Assembly (NCBI GenBank): GCA_019359745.1
Contig: JAHHGT010000005.1
Coordinates: forward strand, 248,001-312,000
Direction of reading: 5' to 3'
Origin: Aphanothece saxicola GSE-SYN-MK-01-06B
GTDB lineage: Bacteria; Cyanobacteriota; Cyanobacteriia; PCC-6307; Cyanobiaceae
DNA length: 64,000 bases
Shown here: one piece after another, positions 8,556 to 16,702 of the stretch
Layout: each line of letters starts with the position of its first letter
Position numbering within the stretch: position 1 is the stretch's first letter
The notes under the pieces: generated by a model
Databases searched by the model: none
Seen by the model: the letters and a program-made list of their open reading frames with translations, nothing else
Told to the model about the DNA's origin: nothing
Position numbers and translations under genes: made by a program

Positions 8556-9212
8556 ATGCTTGCCACCCTCGGAGGCTCTCTGGCCCTGCTGCTCGGGCTG
8601 CTGCTGCTGCTGCTGCCCCTGCTGGCCTCCGAACTGAGTCGGGCCCGGGACTCGGTGTGGGGGGCGGTGGTGCTGCTGCTGGGCCTGGTGCTGGTCACCA
8701 GCGCCGAGCGGCTCACGGGCGCGCCGATGCTGGCGGTGCTCTGCGGCGGCCTGCTGATCGGCCGGCTGGGGGTGGAGGTGGGTCAGGGCCGCTGGCGGCT
8801 GCTGACGGAGGAGGAACGCCAAAGGCTCTGGTCCGTGGAGCGCTGGCAGACCAGCCTGAGCCAGATCGGCGCCTCCCTCGGCCGCCTGCTGCAGCTGGCC
8901 AGCGGCGTGGTGGGCGGGCTGGGCTCCTGGCTGGCGGAACGGCGCGCGGCCCGACCCGCCAGCACCAAGAAGTGGGTGCGGCCCGAGACCGAGGCGACCG
9001 CGGCCGAAGCGACCACAGCCGAAGCGACCACAGCCGAGGCGACCGCATCCGTGGCCGAGGTGGACGTGCCGGAAGCCGATGCCCCCGTCGTGGTCAGCAG
9101 CTTCGAGGAGATCGATGCCCTGCTGGAGCAGGCCATCCCGGAGGCCACGCCGGAAGCCCCGCCCGAGCCGGCGACGCCGCAGCCGGAGGAGGGTCTCGGC
9201 GAGGCGGGATAA
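8556..9212 (+). CDS. Ycf66-like membrane protein
   Basis: Two hydrophobic stretches (about residues 4-24 and 34-70, including VLLLGLVLVTSAERLTGAPM) are followed by a soluble part EEERQRLWSVERWQ and a long acidic Ala/Glu/Pro tail. The arrangement resembles cyanobacterial Ycf66-family proteins, whose function is unknown; the assignment is tentative. The tail carries a short in-frame tandem repeat. ATG 8556 is preferred; ATG 8532 adds eight residues. ileS starts 25 bases after the stop, so the two may be cotranscribed. Confidence 0.65.
   Translation: MLATLGGSLALLLGLLLLLLPLLASELSRARDSVWGAVVLLLGLVLVTSAERLTGAPMLAVLCGGLLIGRLGVEVGQGRWRLLTEEERQRLWSVERWQTSLSQIGASLGRLLQLASGVVGGLGSWLAERRAARPASTKKWVRPETEATAAEATTAEATTAEATASVAEVDVPEADAPVVVSSFEEIDALLEQAIPEATPEAPPEPATPQPEEGLGEAG
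8991..9050 (+). repeat. 15-bp tandem repeat, four copies, coding
   Basis: Four consecutive 15-base units near the sequence GAAGCGACCACAGCC (8991, 9006, 9021, 9036; the middle two identical) encode EATAA/EATTA-type pentapeptides in the tail of the Ycf66-like protein. The repeat is in frame, so copy-number change would only alter tail length. Confidence 0.85.
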
Positions 9213-9237
9213 TCCAGCCTTCTCGCGCCCCGGCGAC

Positions 9238-12150
9238 GTGACGGCAAGCCCGGCGTCCTACAAGGACACGCTCAACCTGCTGCAGACGCCCTTCGCCATG
9301 CGGGCGAACGCCAGGGTGCGGGAGCCGGAACTGCAGGCCTTCTGGAAGGCACACGATCTGTACGGGCGGCTGAGCCGCGGCAACCCGGGTGAACCCTTCA
9401 CCCTCCACGACGGACCTCCCTACGCCAACGGCGCCCTGCACGTGGGGCACGCCCTCAACAAGATCCTCAAGGACATCATCAACAAGCACGCCCTGCTGCA
9501 GGGGAAGCGGGCCCGGTTCGTGCCGGGCTGGGACTGCCACGGGCTGCCGATCGAACTGAAGGTGCTGCAGGGCTTGAGCGGCGAGGAGCGGCGCGGGCTC
9601 ACGCCGGTCGACCTGCGGCGCCGGGCCCATGCCTACGCCCTTGAGCAGGTGGAGGGCCAGATGGGCGGCTTCCGGCGCTGGGGCATCTGGGCCGACTGGG
9701 ACGCGCCTTACCTCACGCTTCAGAAGCCCTACGAGGCGGCCCAGATCGGGGTTTTTGGCCGCATGGTGCTGGCCGGCCACATCTACCGGGGCCTCAAGCC
9801 GGTGCACTGGAGTCCCAGCTCCCGCACCGCCCTGGCCGAGGCCGAGCTGGAGTACCCCGACGGCCACACCTCCCCCAGCGTCTACGTGGCCTTCCCGGTG
9901 GTGGAGCTGCCGGAAGCCCTGGCCGGGATCCTGGCGGCCGCCGGCATCGACGGACCCACCGATGCGGCCCACCGGGAGCAGCTGTTCGTGGCCATCTGGA
10001 CCACCACCCCCTGGACCCTGCCGGCCAACCTGGCGGTGTCGGTGAATGGCCAGCTCGATTACGCCATCTGCCGCGACGGCACCACCAACGGCGGCACCCC
10101 CCGCTACCTGGTGGTGGCCGCCCAGCTGGTGGAGCAACTGCGCACCAGCCTGGCGCGTCCGCTCGAACCGCTGCTCACCCTCAAGGGGGCCCAGCTGGAG
10201 GGGATCCTGTACCGCCATCCGCTGCTGGATCGCACCAGCCCCGTGGTGATCGGCGGCGACTACATCACCACCGAAACCGGCACCGGCCTGGTGCACACGG
10301 CCCCGGGCCACGGCGTCGACGACTTCCACACCGGTAACAAGTACGGCCTGCCGGTGCTCTGCCCGGTGGATGAGGCCGGCACCCTCACCGCTGAGGCGGG
10401 CCCCTTCGCCGGGCTCAACGTGCTCAAGGACGCCAACCCGGCGATCATCACCGCCCTGCGGGATGCCGGGCTGCTGCTGGCCGAGCAGCGCTACGAGCAC
10501 CGCTATCCCTACGACTGGCGCACCAAGAAACCGACCATCTTCCGGGCCACCGAACAGTGGTTCGCCTCCGTCGACGGCTTCCGCGCCCAGGCCCTGGAGG
10601 CGATCGCGGCGGTGGAGTGGCTGCCGGCCAGCGGCCGCAACCGCATCGAGGCGATGGTGCGCGACCGGGGCGACTGGTGCATCTCGCGCCAGCGTTCCTG
10701 GGGGGTGCCGATCCCCGTCTTCTATCACCGCACCACTGGCGAGGTGCTGCTCAACGCCGACACCCTGGCCCACGCCGAGGCGCTGATCGCCGAGCACGGC
10801 GCCGATGTCTGGTGGGAGCGGGACGAGGCGGGCCTGCTGCCGCCGGCCTGGGCCGAGGAGGCCGACCAGTGGCGCAAGGGCACCGACACCATGGATGTCT
10901 GGTTCGACTCGGGCTCCTCCTGGGCCGCCGTGCTGGAGGGCCGGGGGCTGGGCTATCCCGCCGATCTGTATCTGGAGGGCTCCGACCAGCACCGCGGCTG
11001 GTTCCAGAGCAGCCTGCTCACCTCGGTGGCGGTGAACGGCCAGGCTCCCTACCGCCGGGTGCTCACCCACGGCTTCACCCTCGATGAGAAGGGCCGCAAG
11101 ATGAGCAAATCCCTCGGCAATGTGGTGGATCCCGTTGTTCTGGTGGAGGGCGGCAAGAACGAGAAGCAGGAGCCGGCCTACGGCGCCGACGTGCTGCGGC
11201 TGTGGGTGAGTTCGGTGGATTACTCCGCCGACGTTCCCCTGGGTCCGGGGATCGTCAAACAGCTGGCGGATGTGTACCGCAAGGTGCGCAACACGGCCCG
11301 CTATCTGCTCGGCAACCTGCACGATTTCGTGCCGGCGGAACATGCCTTGCCGATCGCCGATCTCCCGTTGCTGGATCGCTGGATGCTGCAGCGCACCGCC
11401 AGCCTGATCGAGGAGGTGAGTGCCGATTTCGAGCGCTTCGAGTTCTACCGCTTCTTCCAGGCCCTGCAGAACTTCTGCGTGGTGGATCTCTCCAACGTCT
11501 ATCTCGACATCGCCAAGGACCGCCTCTATGTGAGTGCGGCCGGCGATTTCCGACGGCGCAGCTGCCAGACCGTGCTGCACCTGGTGGTGGAGCGGCTGGC
11601 GGGGCTGATCGCGCCGGTGCTGTGCCACATGGCCGAGGACATCTGGCAGAACCTGCCCTATCCGGTGGCCGAGGCCTCGGTGTTCGAGCGGGGCTGGCCC
11701 ACGGTGCCGGCCACCTGGGCGGCGCCGGAGCTGGTGGCGCCGATGCAGCGGATCCTGGAGCTGCGCGCCCAGGTGAACCGGGTGCTGGAGGGCTGCCGGG
11801 GTCGGGGGGAACTGGGCGCCTCGCTCGAGGCCCAGGTGCAGCTGGAGCTGTCCGAATCGGCTCCCCTGCAGGAGGCCCTGGACCTGCTGGCCGCCAGCCC
11901 CCACCCCGAGGTCGACAACCTGGCCGACTGGCTGCTGGTGTCAGCCCTGCGCCTCAGTGGCCCGCCGCTGGAGGCCCCACTGGCGGAACTCCAGGAAGAG
12001 GGCGTTGGGGTGCGGATCGCCCGGGCGACGGGCAGCAAGTGCGAGCGCTGCTGGCACCACGAGGACGACATCGGTGCGCACCCCAGCCATCCCAGCCTGT
12101 GCGGGCGCTGTGTGGGTGTGCTGGAGCGACAGGCGGTGGGCACGGCCTGA
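9238..12150 (+). CDS. ileS: Isoleucyl-tRNA synthetase
   Basis: Charges tRNA-Ile in the cytoplasm. Class I signatures are clear: PPYANGALHVGHALNKIL (HIGH-type motif, about residue 60) and GRKMSKSLGN (KMSKS, about 620). The CP1 editing domain lies between, with TTTPWTLPANLAVSV. The C-terminal zinc site is CERCW and CGRCVGVL. The start is GTG 9238 (VTASPASYKDTLNLLQT), matching the normal N-terminus and giving 970 aa, as usual for bacteria; longer versions run back into the Ycf66-like gene. The type is the ordinary bacterial form with a C-terminal zinc ribbon. Confidence 0.97.
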   Translation: MTASPASYKDTLNLLQTPFAMRANARVREPELQAFWKAHDLYGRLSRGNPGEPFTLHDGPPYANGALHVGHALNKILKDIINKHALLQGKRARFVPGWDCHGLPIELKVLQGLSGEERRGLTPVDLRRRAHAYALEQVEGQMGGFRRWGIWADWDAPYLTLQKPYEAAQIGVFGRMVLAGHIYRGLKPVHWSPSSRTALAEAELEYPDGHTSPSVYVAFPVVELPEALAGILAAAGIDGPTDAAHREQLFVAIWTTTPWTLPANLAVSVNGQLDYAICRDGTTNGGTPRYLVVAAQLVEQLRTSLARPLEPLLTLKGAQLEGILYRHPLLDRTSPVVIGGDYITTETGTGLVHTAPGHGVDDFHTGNKYGLPVLCPVDEAGTLTAEAGPFAGLNVLKDANPAIITALRDAGLLLAEQRYEHRYPYDWRTKKPTIFRATEQWFASVDGFRAQALEAIAAVEWLPASGRNRIEAMVRDRGDWCISRQRSWGVPIPVFYHRTTGEVLLNADTLAHAEALIAEHGADVWWERDEAGLLPPAWAEEADQWRKGTDTMDVWFDSGSSWAAVLEGRGLGYPADLYLEGSDQHRGWFQSSLLTSVAVNGQAPYRRVLTHGFTLDEKGRKMSKSLGNVVDPVVLVEGGKNEKQEPAYGADVLRLWVSSVDYSADVPLGPGIVKQLADVYRKVRNTARYLLGNLHDFVPAEHALPIADLPLLDRWMLQRTASLIEEVSADFERFEFYRFFQALQNFCVVDLSNVYLDIAKDRLYVSAAGDFRRRSCQTVLHLVVERLAGLIAPVLCHMAEDIWQNLPYPVAEASVFERGWPTVPATWAAPELVAPMQRILELRAQVNRVLEGCRGRGELGASLEAQVQLELSESAPLQEALDLLAASPHPEVDNLADWLLVSALRLSGPPLEAPLAELQEEGVGVRIARATGSKCERCWHHEDDIGAHPSHPSLCGRCVGVLERQAVGTA

Positions 12151-12310
12151 TCGATGAACTTCTTAGCCCAACTTGGCCTCAACAGTGATACATCCAGTCA
12201 CCGATGACATCCATCATCCCTGGAAAATCCGGTGATAGCGTGATGACGGAATGACACCTTTCAGCCTTTCGCTGTCCGCTCACCCCATGCGCTGCCCAAA
12301 GGAATAAGGC

Positions 12311-13150
12311 ATGTCCAAGCTCTCTTGGCAGGACATGCTGAACGGGCCAGCGTTCGTCATCAATCTCGATCGCCGGCCGGAACGCTGGCAAAGCAGCTTC
12401 GATCAACTGCAATCGGCTGGATTCAGCAGCATCCATCGCTGGCCTGCGTTTGATGGGGCAACAGGGAATGTGAAGGAAAGCCTGAGGAGCTTCGGGATCG
12501 ACACCCTGGCGGACATCGACCATTTTCTGAGCCTGCCGGGCGCCCAGGGTTGTTCCGTTTCCCAGCTGAGGTTGCTGCAACACATTCTTGATCAAGGCTA
12601 TCCATTCGCCAGCATCTTTGAAGACGACATCAGGTTCTCCAGGCACTGGCAGCGGTTGGCACCGGCCTACATGAAGGCGACGCCTGAAAACGTCGACCTG
12701 TTGTACCTGGGATCGCAGATTCAGTACGACAGCCTGCATCGGTGGCACCCGGCTCGGCGCCTGAATCGATCCAGGCGGCTGACCCGCTTCAGCCAGAAGG
12801 CATGGCCCTGGCCATCACGACTGCTGGGCGATGTGGTGCAGGGGCCCGTGTATTGCCTGCATGCGATCACCATCACGCGCCAAGGATGCCAGCAGCTGAT
12901 GCAGTTTCTGACGACACAGCGGATTGGGATTTACATTCCGGACTGCATGATTCATGACGCCATGGCCGGACGGGAGCACATCTCAGGATTCCCGCTCCGC
13001 TGGTATGCCTGGAACGCTGGACGACTTCTCCTGACGGACCAAGAAAGGGGGACCAATCCACACTGGGTGCGCCGCAATTGTGGCCTGGTCCATCAGGACG
13101 AAGCCTTCGGTACGGATATTCAACCGCGCGCGGAGAGTGGACCGGTCTGA
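12311..13150 (+). CDS. Glycosyltransferase family 25 protein
   Basis: The start of the fold, FVINLDRRPERWQSSFDQL, the mid segment LLQHILDQGYPFASIFEDDI with the acidic metal-site EDD, and a later QGPVYCLHAITITRQGCQQL fit the GT25 (LPS galactosyltransferase-type) family. It probably adds a sugar to surface polysaccharide; donor and acceptor are unknown. The codon and base use is somewhat less GC-rich than ileS, suggesting an accessory gene. The last 168 bases are antisense to the end of the next gene, an unusually long convergent overlap. Confidence 0.85.
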   Translation: MSKLSWQDMLNGPAFVINLDRRPERWQSSFDQLQSAGFSSIHRWPAFDGATGNVKESLRSFGIDTLADIDHFLSLPGAQGCSVSQLRLLQHILDQGYPFASIFEDDIRFSRHWQRLAPAYMKATPENVDLLYLGSQIQYDSLHRWHPARRLNRSRRLTRFSQKAWPWPSRLLGDVVQGPVYCLHAITITRQGCQQLMQFLTTQRIGIYIPDCMIHDAMAGREHISGFPLRWYAWNAGRLLLTDQERGTNPHWVRRNCGLVHQDEAFGTDIQPRAESGPV

Positions 13151-13837
13151 GGTCGGCTGCGACCGTTCCTTCAACGGGGGAACCAGCCGGGCGCCAAGGC
13201 TGAAGGCCCCCGCCAGCAGACCGGCCAGGGCGATCGTCACGCTCCACAGCTGAACCGGCCGCAGGGCCCCGAGCAGATCAAGGACGGACATCTCGGCGGG
13301 ATTCAGCCCCTGCAGCCCTGGCCTGGCCGGCCCGGCCGGCGGCGTTCCCATCTCCAGCACCTTGTCCTTCCAGTCGGCCAACACCCCATTGAATTCATTG
13401 GAGCTGAGCGCGGTCGCCTCCAGGGGCAGGGTCTGCACGTACCAGTCGTAGCCCGATTCCAGCAAGCCTTCGGCCTTCAGGCCCGCTTCCACGATGACGA
13501 GCAGCGGCAGATGCTTCGTGTAGGCCATCGCCGCTTCGATCTGATTCCAGGGTGTCGGCAGTCGGGTGTCGGTGAGGCTCACCTGGCGCGGGCCGCCGCG
13601 CTTGTCGAGGCCGGCGGGAAAGTAGCTGCGCTCCAGGGCGATCACCACAATCCCGGAACAGTGCTCCATCAGTTCGGTGATGGCCTTGAGCGGTGCATCG
13701 GCGCTGAAGGTGTTGCGACCGACCGTTTTCGGGGTCAGCGATTCGCTGCGCAGGCGATCCTCGATCAAACGCACGAACGACTCCTGCTCCGCTGTGGCGG
13801 TGGCGCCCACACTCACGAAGATGAGTTTCTCCTCCAT
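12983..13837 (-). CDS. TIR-like / deoxyribosyltransferase-fold protein with membrane anchor
   Basis: Residues 1-150 begin EEKLIFVSVGATATAEQESF and continue with SGIVVIALERSYF and PTPWNQIEAAMAYTKHLPLL. This alternating beta/alpha pattern with a Glu in the WNQIEAA helix resembles TIR-like or nucleoside 2-deoxyribosyltransferase-like proteins. Around 195-225 one membrane helix is visible (VQLWSVTIALAGLLAGAFSL). Single-TM TIR-like proteins act as effectors in several antiphage systems, but no sensor gene is adjacent, so a defence role is speculation. The C-terminal about 55 residues lie antisense to the GT25 gene and may be poorly conserved, so the original protein could have been shorter. Confidence 0.6.
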   Translation of the reverse strand: MEEKLIFVSVGATATAEQESFVRLIEDRLRSESLTPKTVGRNTFSADAPLKAITELMEHCSGIVVIALERSYFPAGLDKRGGPRQVSLTDTRLPTPWNQIEAAMAYTKHLPLLVIVEAGLKAEGLLESGYDWYVQTLPLEATALSSNEFNGVLADWKDKVLEMGTPPAGPARPGLQGLNPAEMSVLDLLGALRPVQLWSVTIALAGLLAGAFSLGARLVPPLKERSQPTSDRSTLRARLNIRTEGFVLMDQATIAAHPVWIGPPFLVRQEKSSSVPGIPAERES

Positions 13838-13893
13838 GGGGTGGAACCCATCACTGGTCGGAGGGTAGTGGTGTCGTCGCCGCCATGCCCGTG

Positions 13894-14373
13894 TCAGAGG
13901 CCCAGATCGGAGAGGCCCGGGTGATCGTCGGGGCGGCGACCCAGCGGCCAGTGGTACTTCCGCTCGCTTTCCTGAATGGGGAGGTCGTTGATGCTGGCGA
14001 TGCGGGTGTGCATGAAGCCCTGATCATCGAACTCCCAGTTTTCGTTGCCGTAGGAGCGGAACCAGTGGCCGGAATCGTCGTGCCATTCGTAGGCGAAACG
14101 GACGGCGATGCGGTGGCCGTGGAACGCCCAGAGTTCCTTGATCAGGCGATAGTCGAGCTCCCGGGCCCATTTGCGGGCCAGAAACTGCTCGATAGCCGCG
14201 CGGCCGCTGACGAACTCGGCGCGGTTGCGCCAGACGCTGCCTGGGCTGTAGGCCAGCGCCACCCGGGCCGGATCGCGGCTGTTCCAGCCATCCTCGGCCA
14301 GGCGCACTTTGGTGGCGGCCGATTCGGCATCGAAGGGGGGAAAGGGGGGCCTGGGGGATTCCGGAGCGGTCAT
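13894..14373 (-). CDS. DUF1348 / NTF2-like (SnoaL-fold) protein
   Basis: The motif order [78 protein letters not shown] and [17 protein letters not shown] is the signature of the DUF1348 family, a cone-shaped NTF2-like fold of about 150 residues with unknown ligand. I chose ATG 14373 ([14 protein letters not shown]), giving 159 aa; upstream residues overlap the promoter of the divergent HPP gene. No partner gene points to a substrate. Confidence 0.85.
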   Translation of the reverse strand: MTAPESPRPPFPPFDAESAATKVRLAEDGWNSRDPARVALAYSPGSVWRNRAEFVSGRAAIEQFLARKWARELDYRLIKELWAFHGHRIAVRFAYEWHDDSGHWFRSYGNENWEFDDQGFMHTRIASINDLPIQESERKYHWPLGRRPDDHPGLSDLGL

Positions 14374-14455
14374 CAACGCAGCGATTCCACAGCCTGAGCA
14401 GGCTAATTCAAACGTTTCTCCACCTACCGTCACCAGCACAGGGCCCCCGCTGCCG

Positions 14456-15025
14456 ATGGAGAGAGTCAGGGCACGCTCCACGGGTCTGGGCACCCGGCGG
14501 TTGAGGCGTCTGGTGGTGCTCCAACGCCGGGAACGTCAACGTGGGCGCCGTGTGCAGCCCCGTTTCCGGCTGAGCCAGATCGGCGTGACGTCCCTTGGTG
14601 GTCTCACGGCCGTCGGCCTGATGGCCCTGTTGACGGTCTGGAGCGGGCAGGTGCTGATCGTGGCGCCTCTGGGAGCCTCCTGTGTGCTGCTCTTCGGCTA
14701 CCCGCGCAGCCCACTGGCTCAGCCGCGCAACGTGGTGCTCGGCAACACGCTGGGGGGGAGCCTGGGTGTGGGGCTGGTGAGTCTGCTGGGCCAGGGCCCC
14801 CTGGTGCTGGCGCTGGCCGTGGCGCTCACGATCCTGGTGGGCCAGCAGCTGCGCTGCCTGCATCCCCCCGCCGGAGGCATGGCGTTTCTGGCCGCCTTTC
14901 TGGGGATGTCGTGGCCCTTCCTGCTGTTTCCGGTTCTCCTCGGATCACTGCTGCTGGTGCTCCTGGCCTGGGCCTTCAGCCGCTGGGTGCCGGGGGCGAT
15001 GCCCTACCCCTTGCACTGGCTCTGA
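14456..15025 (+). CDS. HPP family membrane protein
   Basis: Four hydrophobic segments and the family signature [15 protein letters not shown] (the HPP motif) are visible, along with [20 protein letters not shown] and [18 protein letters not shown] proteins are small integral membrane proteins; a cyanobacterial HPP protein has been reported as a chloroplast-type nitrite transporter relative, so transport of a small anion is possible but unproven here. ATG 14456 is the start giving 189 aa with a basic N-terminus. It diverges from the DUF1348 gene across an 82-base gap. Confidence 0.87.
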   Translation: MERVRARSTGLGTRRLRRLVVLQRRERQRGRRVQPRFRLSQIGVTSLGGLTAVGLMALLTVWSGQVLIVAPLGASCVLLFGYPRSPLAQPRNVVLGNTLGGSLGVGLVSLLGQGPLVLALAVALTILVGQQLRCLHPPAGGMAFLAAFLGMSWPFLLFPVLLGSLLLVLLAWAFSRWVPGAMPYPLHWL

Positions 15026-15041
15026 GGACGGCCCCATGGCA

Positions 15042-15347
15042 TCAGTGAGCTGGAGGGGGAGGCTCAGGTGAGTGGAATGACTGGGACGTCGTCTTCGCCC
15101 TCAGCGGGAACCTCTCGGGATGGCGTATTGACTCAACGGACAAGTCAACGTCCAGATCAGGCCAATAGAGATGGTCGGGCGTGGGACGCAGGACGTTGAT
15201 GATCTGCTGAATCGTAGCCGCCTTGAACCAAGGAAACTCGGCATAAGGAAGCGCCAGCTCTTCATCATCAATTAGCATCCAGATAGAATGGCCAGAAACA
15301 TTCGTGACCTCAGCGACCTCAGCCCCCAAAGTGGTTGTTCCAGGCAT
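15042..15347 (-). CDS. DUF2442 domain protein
   Basis: The sequence GHSIWMLIDDEELALPYAEF, then FPWFKAATIQQIINV and LYWPDLDVDLSVESIRHPER is a typical DUF2442 protein. These normally follow a DUF4160 gene, and the pair is often listed as a toxin-antitoxin-like module, though the biochemistry is unclear. Here only a stump of DUF4160 precedes it, in frame. Internal ATG 15347 is the natural DUF2442 start; initiation at 15431 would give a 129-residue fusion. Confidence 0.8.
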   Translation of the reverse strand: MPGTTTLGAEVAEVTNVSGHSIWMLIDDEELALPYAEFPWFKAATIQQIINVLRPTPDHLYWPDLDVDLSVESIRHPERFPLRAKTTSQSFHSPEPPPPAH

Positions 15348-15431
15348 CGATGATCTCCTGTTTGTGTAACTCGACTCACCGTGGAAGAAGAAAAACAGAA
15401 ATTCTCCATCCCGGAAGACGGTTGGTGACAA
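15348..15431 (-). pseudogene. Stump of a DUF4160 gene fused in frame to DUF2442
   Basis: The 28 codons upstream of DUF2442 begin MSPTVFRDGEFLFFFFHGES, the characteristic N-terminus of DUF4160 proteins. The remaining roughly 60 residues of that family are missing and the frame runs straight into DUF2442. This looks like an internal deletion that removed most of DUF4160. The recognition is by motif memory. Confidence 0.65.
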
Positions 15432-15513
15432 TAGCCCTCCCGAGCTTCATTGACAGAATAGCCCTGCTGCCACAAGAAGGAGAACGCACCCATTGCTCGA
15501 TGGCCAACCGCCT

Positions 15514-15882
15514 TCAATATGGAATCGAATAGGTGTTGCCCCGCTCGCTGCGCACCAAGAAGGCGGCGGAGGTCTGCCGGTAAGTGGCCAGGGTGGTACG
15601 GCCGTTGCTGGGCTCGGTGATCAGCAACTTGCCGCATTCCTCCTGGTCCCCCTGGCCGCAGGTCCAGGGTTCGCCCACCTTCTCCATCTCGATCTGCTTG
15701 CCGTCGGAGCGGAAGGTGACCGTGAACGAGGTGGAGCCACCGGCGACGAGACAGGCTTCAGAGCGGCCGTTGAAGGAGCAGGTCTGCCAGGCGGCCTGGG
15801 CCTGGCCGGCCGGGATGGGTGGGATCAGCAGAGCGGCGCCGGCGGCGGCAAGGGCGCACAGGGCCACCAGGGGGGATCGCAT
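15514..15882 (-). CDS. Small secreted protein, unknown function (122 aa)
   Basis: The N-terminus MRSPLVALCALAAAGAALL ends with AGQAQAAWQ, a signal peptide with an AXA site. The mature part of about 90 residues has four cysteines (TCSFNGRSEACL, EPWTCGQGDQEECG), enough for two disulfides, and beta-rich stretches such as STSFTVTFRSDGKQIEM and TTLATYRQTSAAFLV. I do not recognise a named family. ATG 15882 is chosen because the signal peptide starts there. Confidence 0.65.
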   Translation of the reverse strand: MRSPLVALCALAAAGAALLIPPIPAGQAQAAWQTCSFNGRSEACLVAGGSTSFTVTFRSDGKQIEMEKVGEPWTCGQGDQEECGKLLITEPSNGRTTLATYRQTSAAFLVRSERGNTYSIPY

Positions 15883-15977
15883 CGAGCGGAGTCGCCGGGG
15901 AGAACCACTCTCGCCCCAGCCGCGCCTAGGGCCGCACAAGGTGGGTGATCGAAATGTACATTGTGTACAGATAACGT

Positions 15978-16385
15978 CTACGGTTTGACCAGAGGAATCA
16001 TCTGCCTTCCGTGGCGGCGATAGATCTGGAAGTCACTGTCCGTCGTCAGAAGCAACGGCGAGTCGTTGATCTCCGCCAGGCGAATCAATGCGGCATCGGC
16101 CAGAGAGGCGGGCACATTCTCATAGCGCTTGAAAAGTGCACTTACAGAGCCAATCTGCTCCTGGAGCACGAAAGGCAGTTGAACGACGCCTCGCTCAATG
16201 AACTGCAGGGCCAACGCAGGATCAAAACCGGAACGCCTGAGCAGAATGCAGGTCTCAGCAACCACCGCCTCACAGCTCAGCAGTGGAGGCGGCAATCGCC
16301 TGAACTGCTCAACAGCCCATCGGTGATGGGTGTCGTTGCGACTCAACAGCGCCACCCAAGGGCCCGTATCAAGCTGAACCGTCAG
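15978..16385 (-). CDS. PIN-domain toxin (VapC-like), possible CTG start
   Basis: PIN nucleases cut RNA using clustered acidic residues: here LDTGPWVALL (first Asp), SCEAVVAETCILLRR (Glu), and SLADAALIRLAE plus LLTTDSDFQIYR (late Asp residues). The frame holding the first Asp has no ATG, GTG or TTG before it. CTG at 16383-16385 would start LTVQLDTG and overlaps the antitoxin stop as CTGA, where an ATGA would be expected. ATG 16355 would remove the N-terminal Asp and probably inactivate the toxin. 135 aa from CTG. Confidence 0.75.
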   Translation of the reverse strand: MTVQLDTGPWVALLSRNDTHHRWAVEQFRRLPPPLLSCEAVVAETCILLRRSGFDPALALQFIERGVVQLPFVLQEQIGSVSALFKRYENVPASLADAALIRLAEINDSPLLLTTDSDFQIYRRHGRQMIPLVKP

Positions 16386-16645
16386 GAAGGATGGGTTCCG
16401 AAATCAGCCAGGAACGCAGGGTTGGATGACAGATCAGCGGGTCCGCCATCGCAACAGCCCACGAGATCGGCCAACAGATCAGCTGCTGAGGGTGATGCTG
16501 CGTCATCGACGCCCTGCTCTGGGGATTGGAGGAACGCCGTCAACGCGCGTCGAACCAACTCAGACTTGCTGAGCCGGCGCCGTTGGGCCTGCTCAGTGAG
16601 CTGGGCATCAAGGGCCTCGCTCAACTTGAGTGAGATCACCGCCAT
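16382..16645 (-). CDS. Ribbon-helix-helix antitoxin of the PIN toxin
   Basis: The N-terminus MAVISLKLSEALDAQLTEQA followed by RRRLSKSELVRRALTAFL is a CopG/RHH DNA-binding domain; the strand ISLKL pairs in the dimer and contacts the operator. The C-terminal part (about 50-87) is acidic and would wrap the PIN toxin. It overlaps the toxin by a few bases, as in vapBC operons, and probably autorepresses. Start placed at ATG 16645. Confidence 0.85.
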   Translation of the reverse strand: MAVISLKLSEALDAQLTEQAQRRRLSKSELVRRALTAFLQSPEQGVDDAASPSAADLLADLVGCCDGGPADLSSNPAFLADFGTHPS

Positions 16646-16702
16646 GGCAAGCACCCCGTCATCGGCATCCCAATCCTGCCGGCTGCCAAGCGGTGTTACG
16701 GC

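Noticed and set aside
9094..11904. 936-aa open frame antisense to ileS
   Set aside because: Gly/His/Gln-rich product without family motifs; a GC-rich shadow of ileS.
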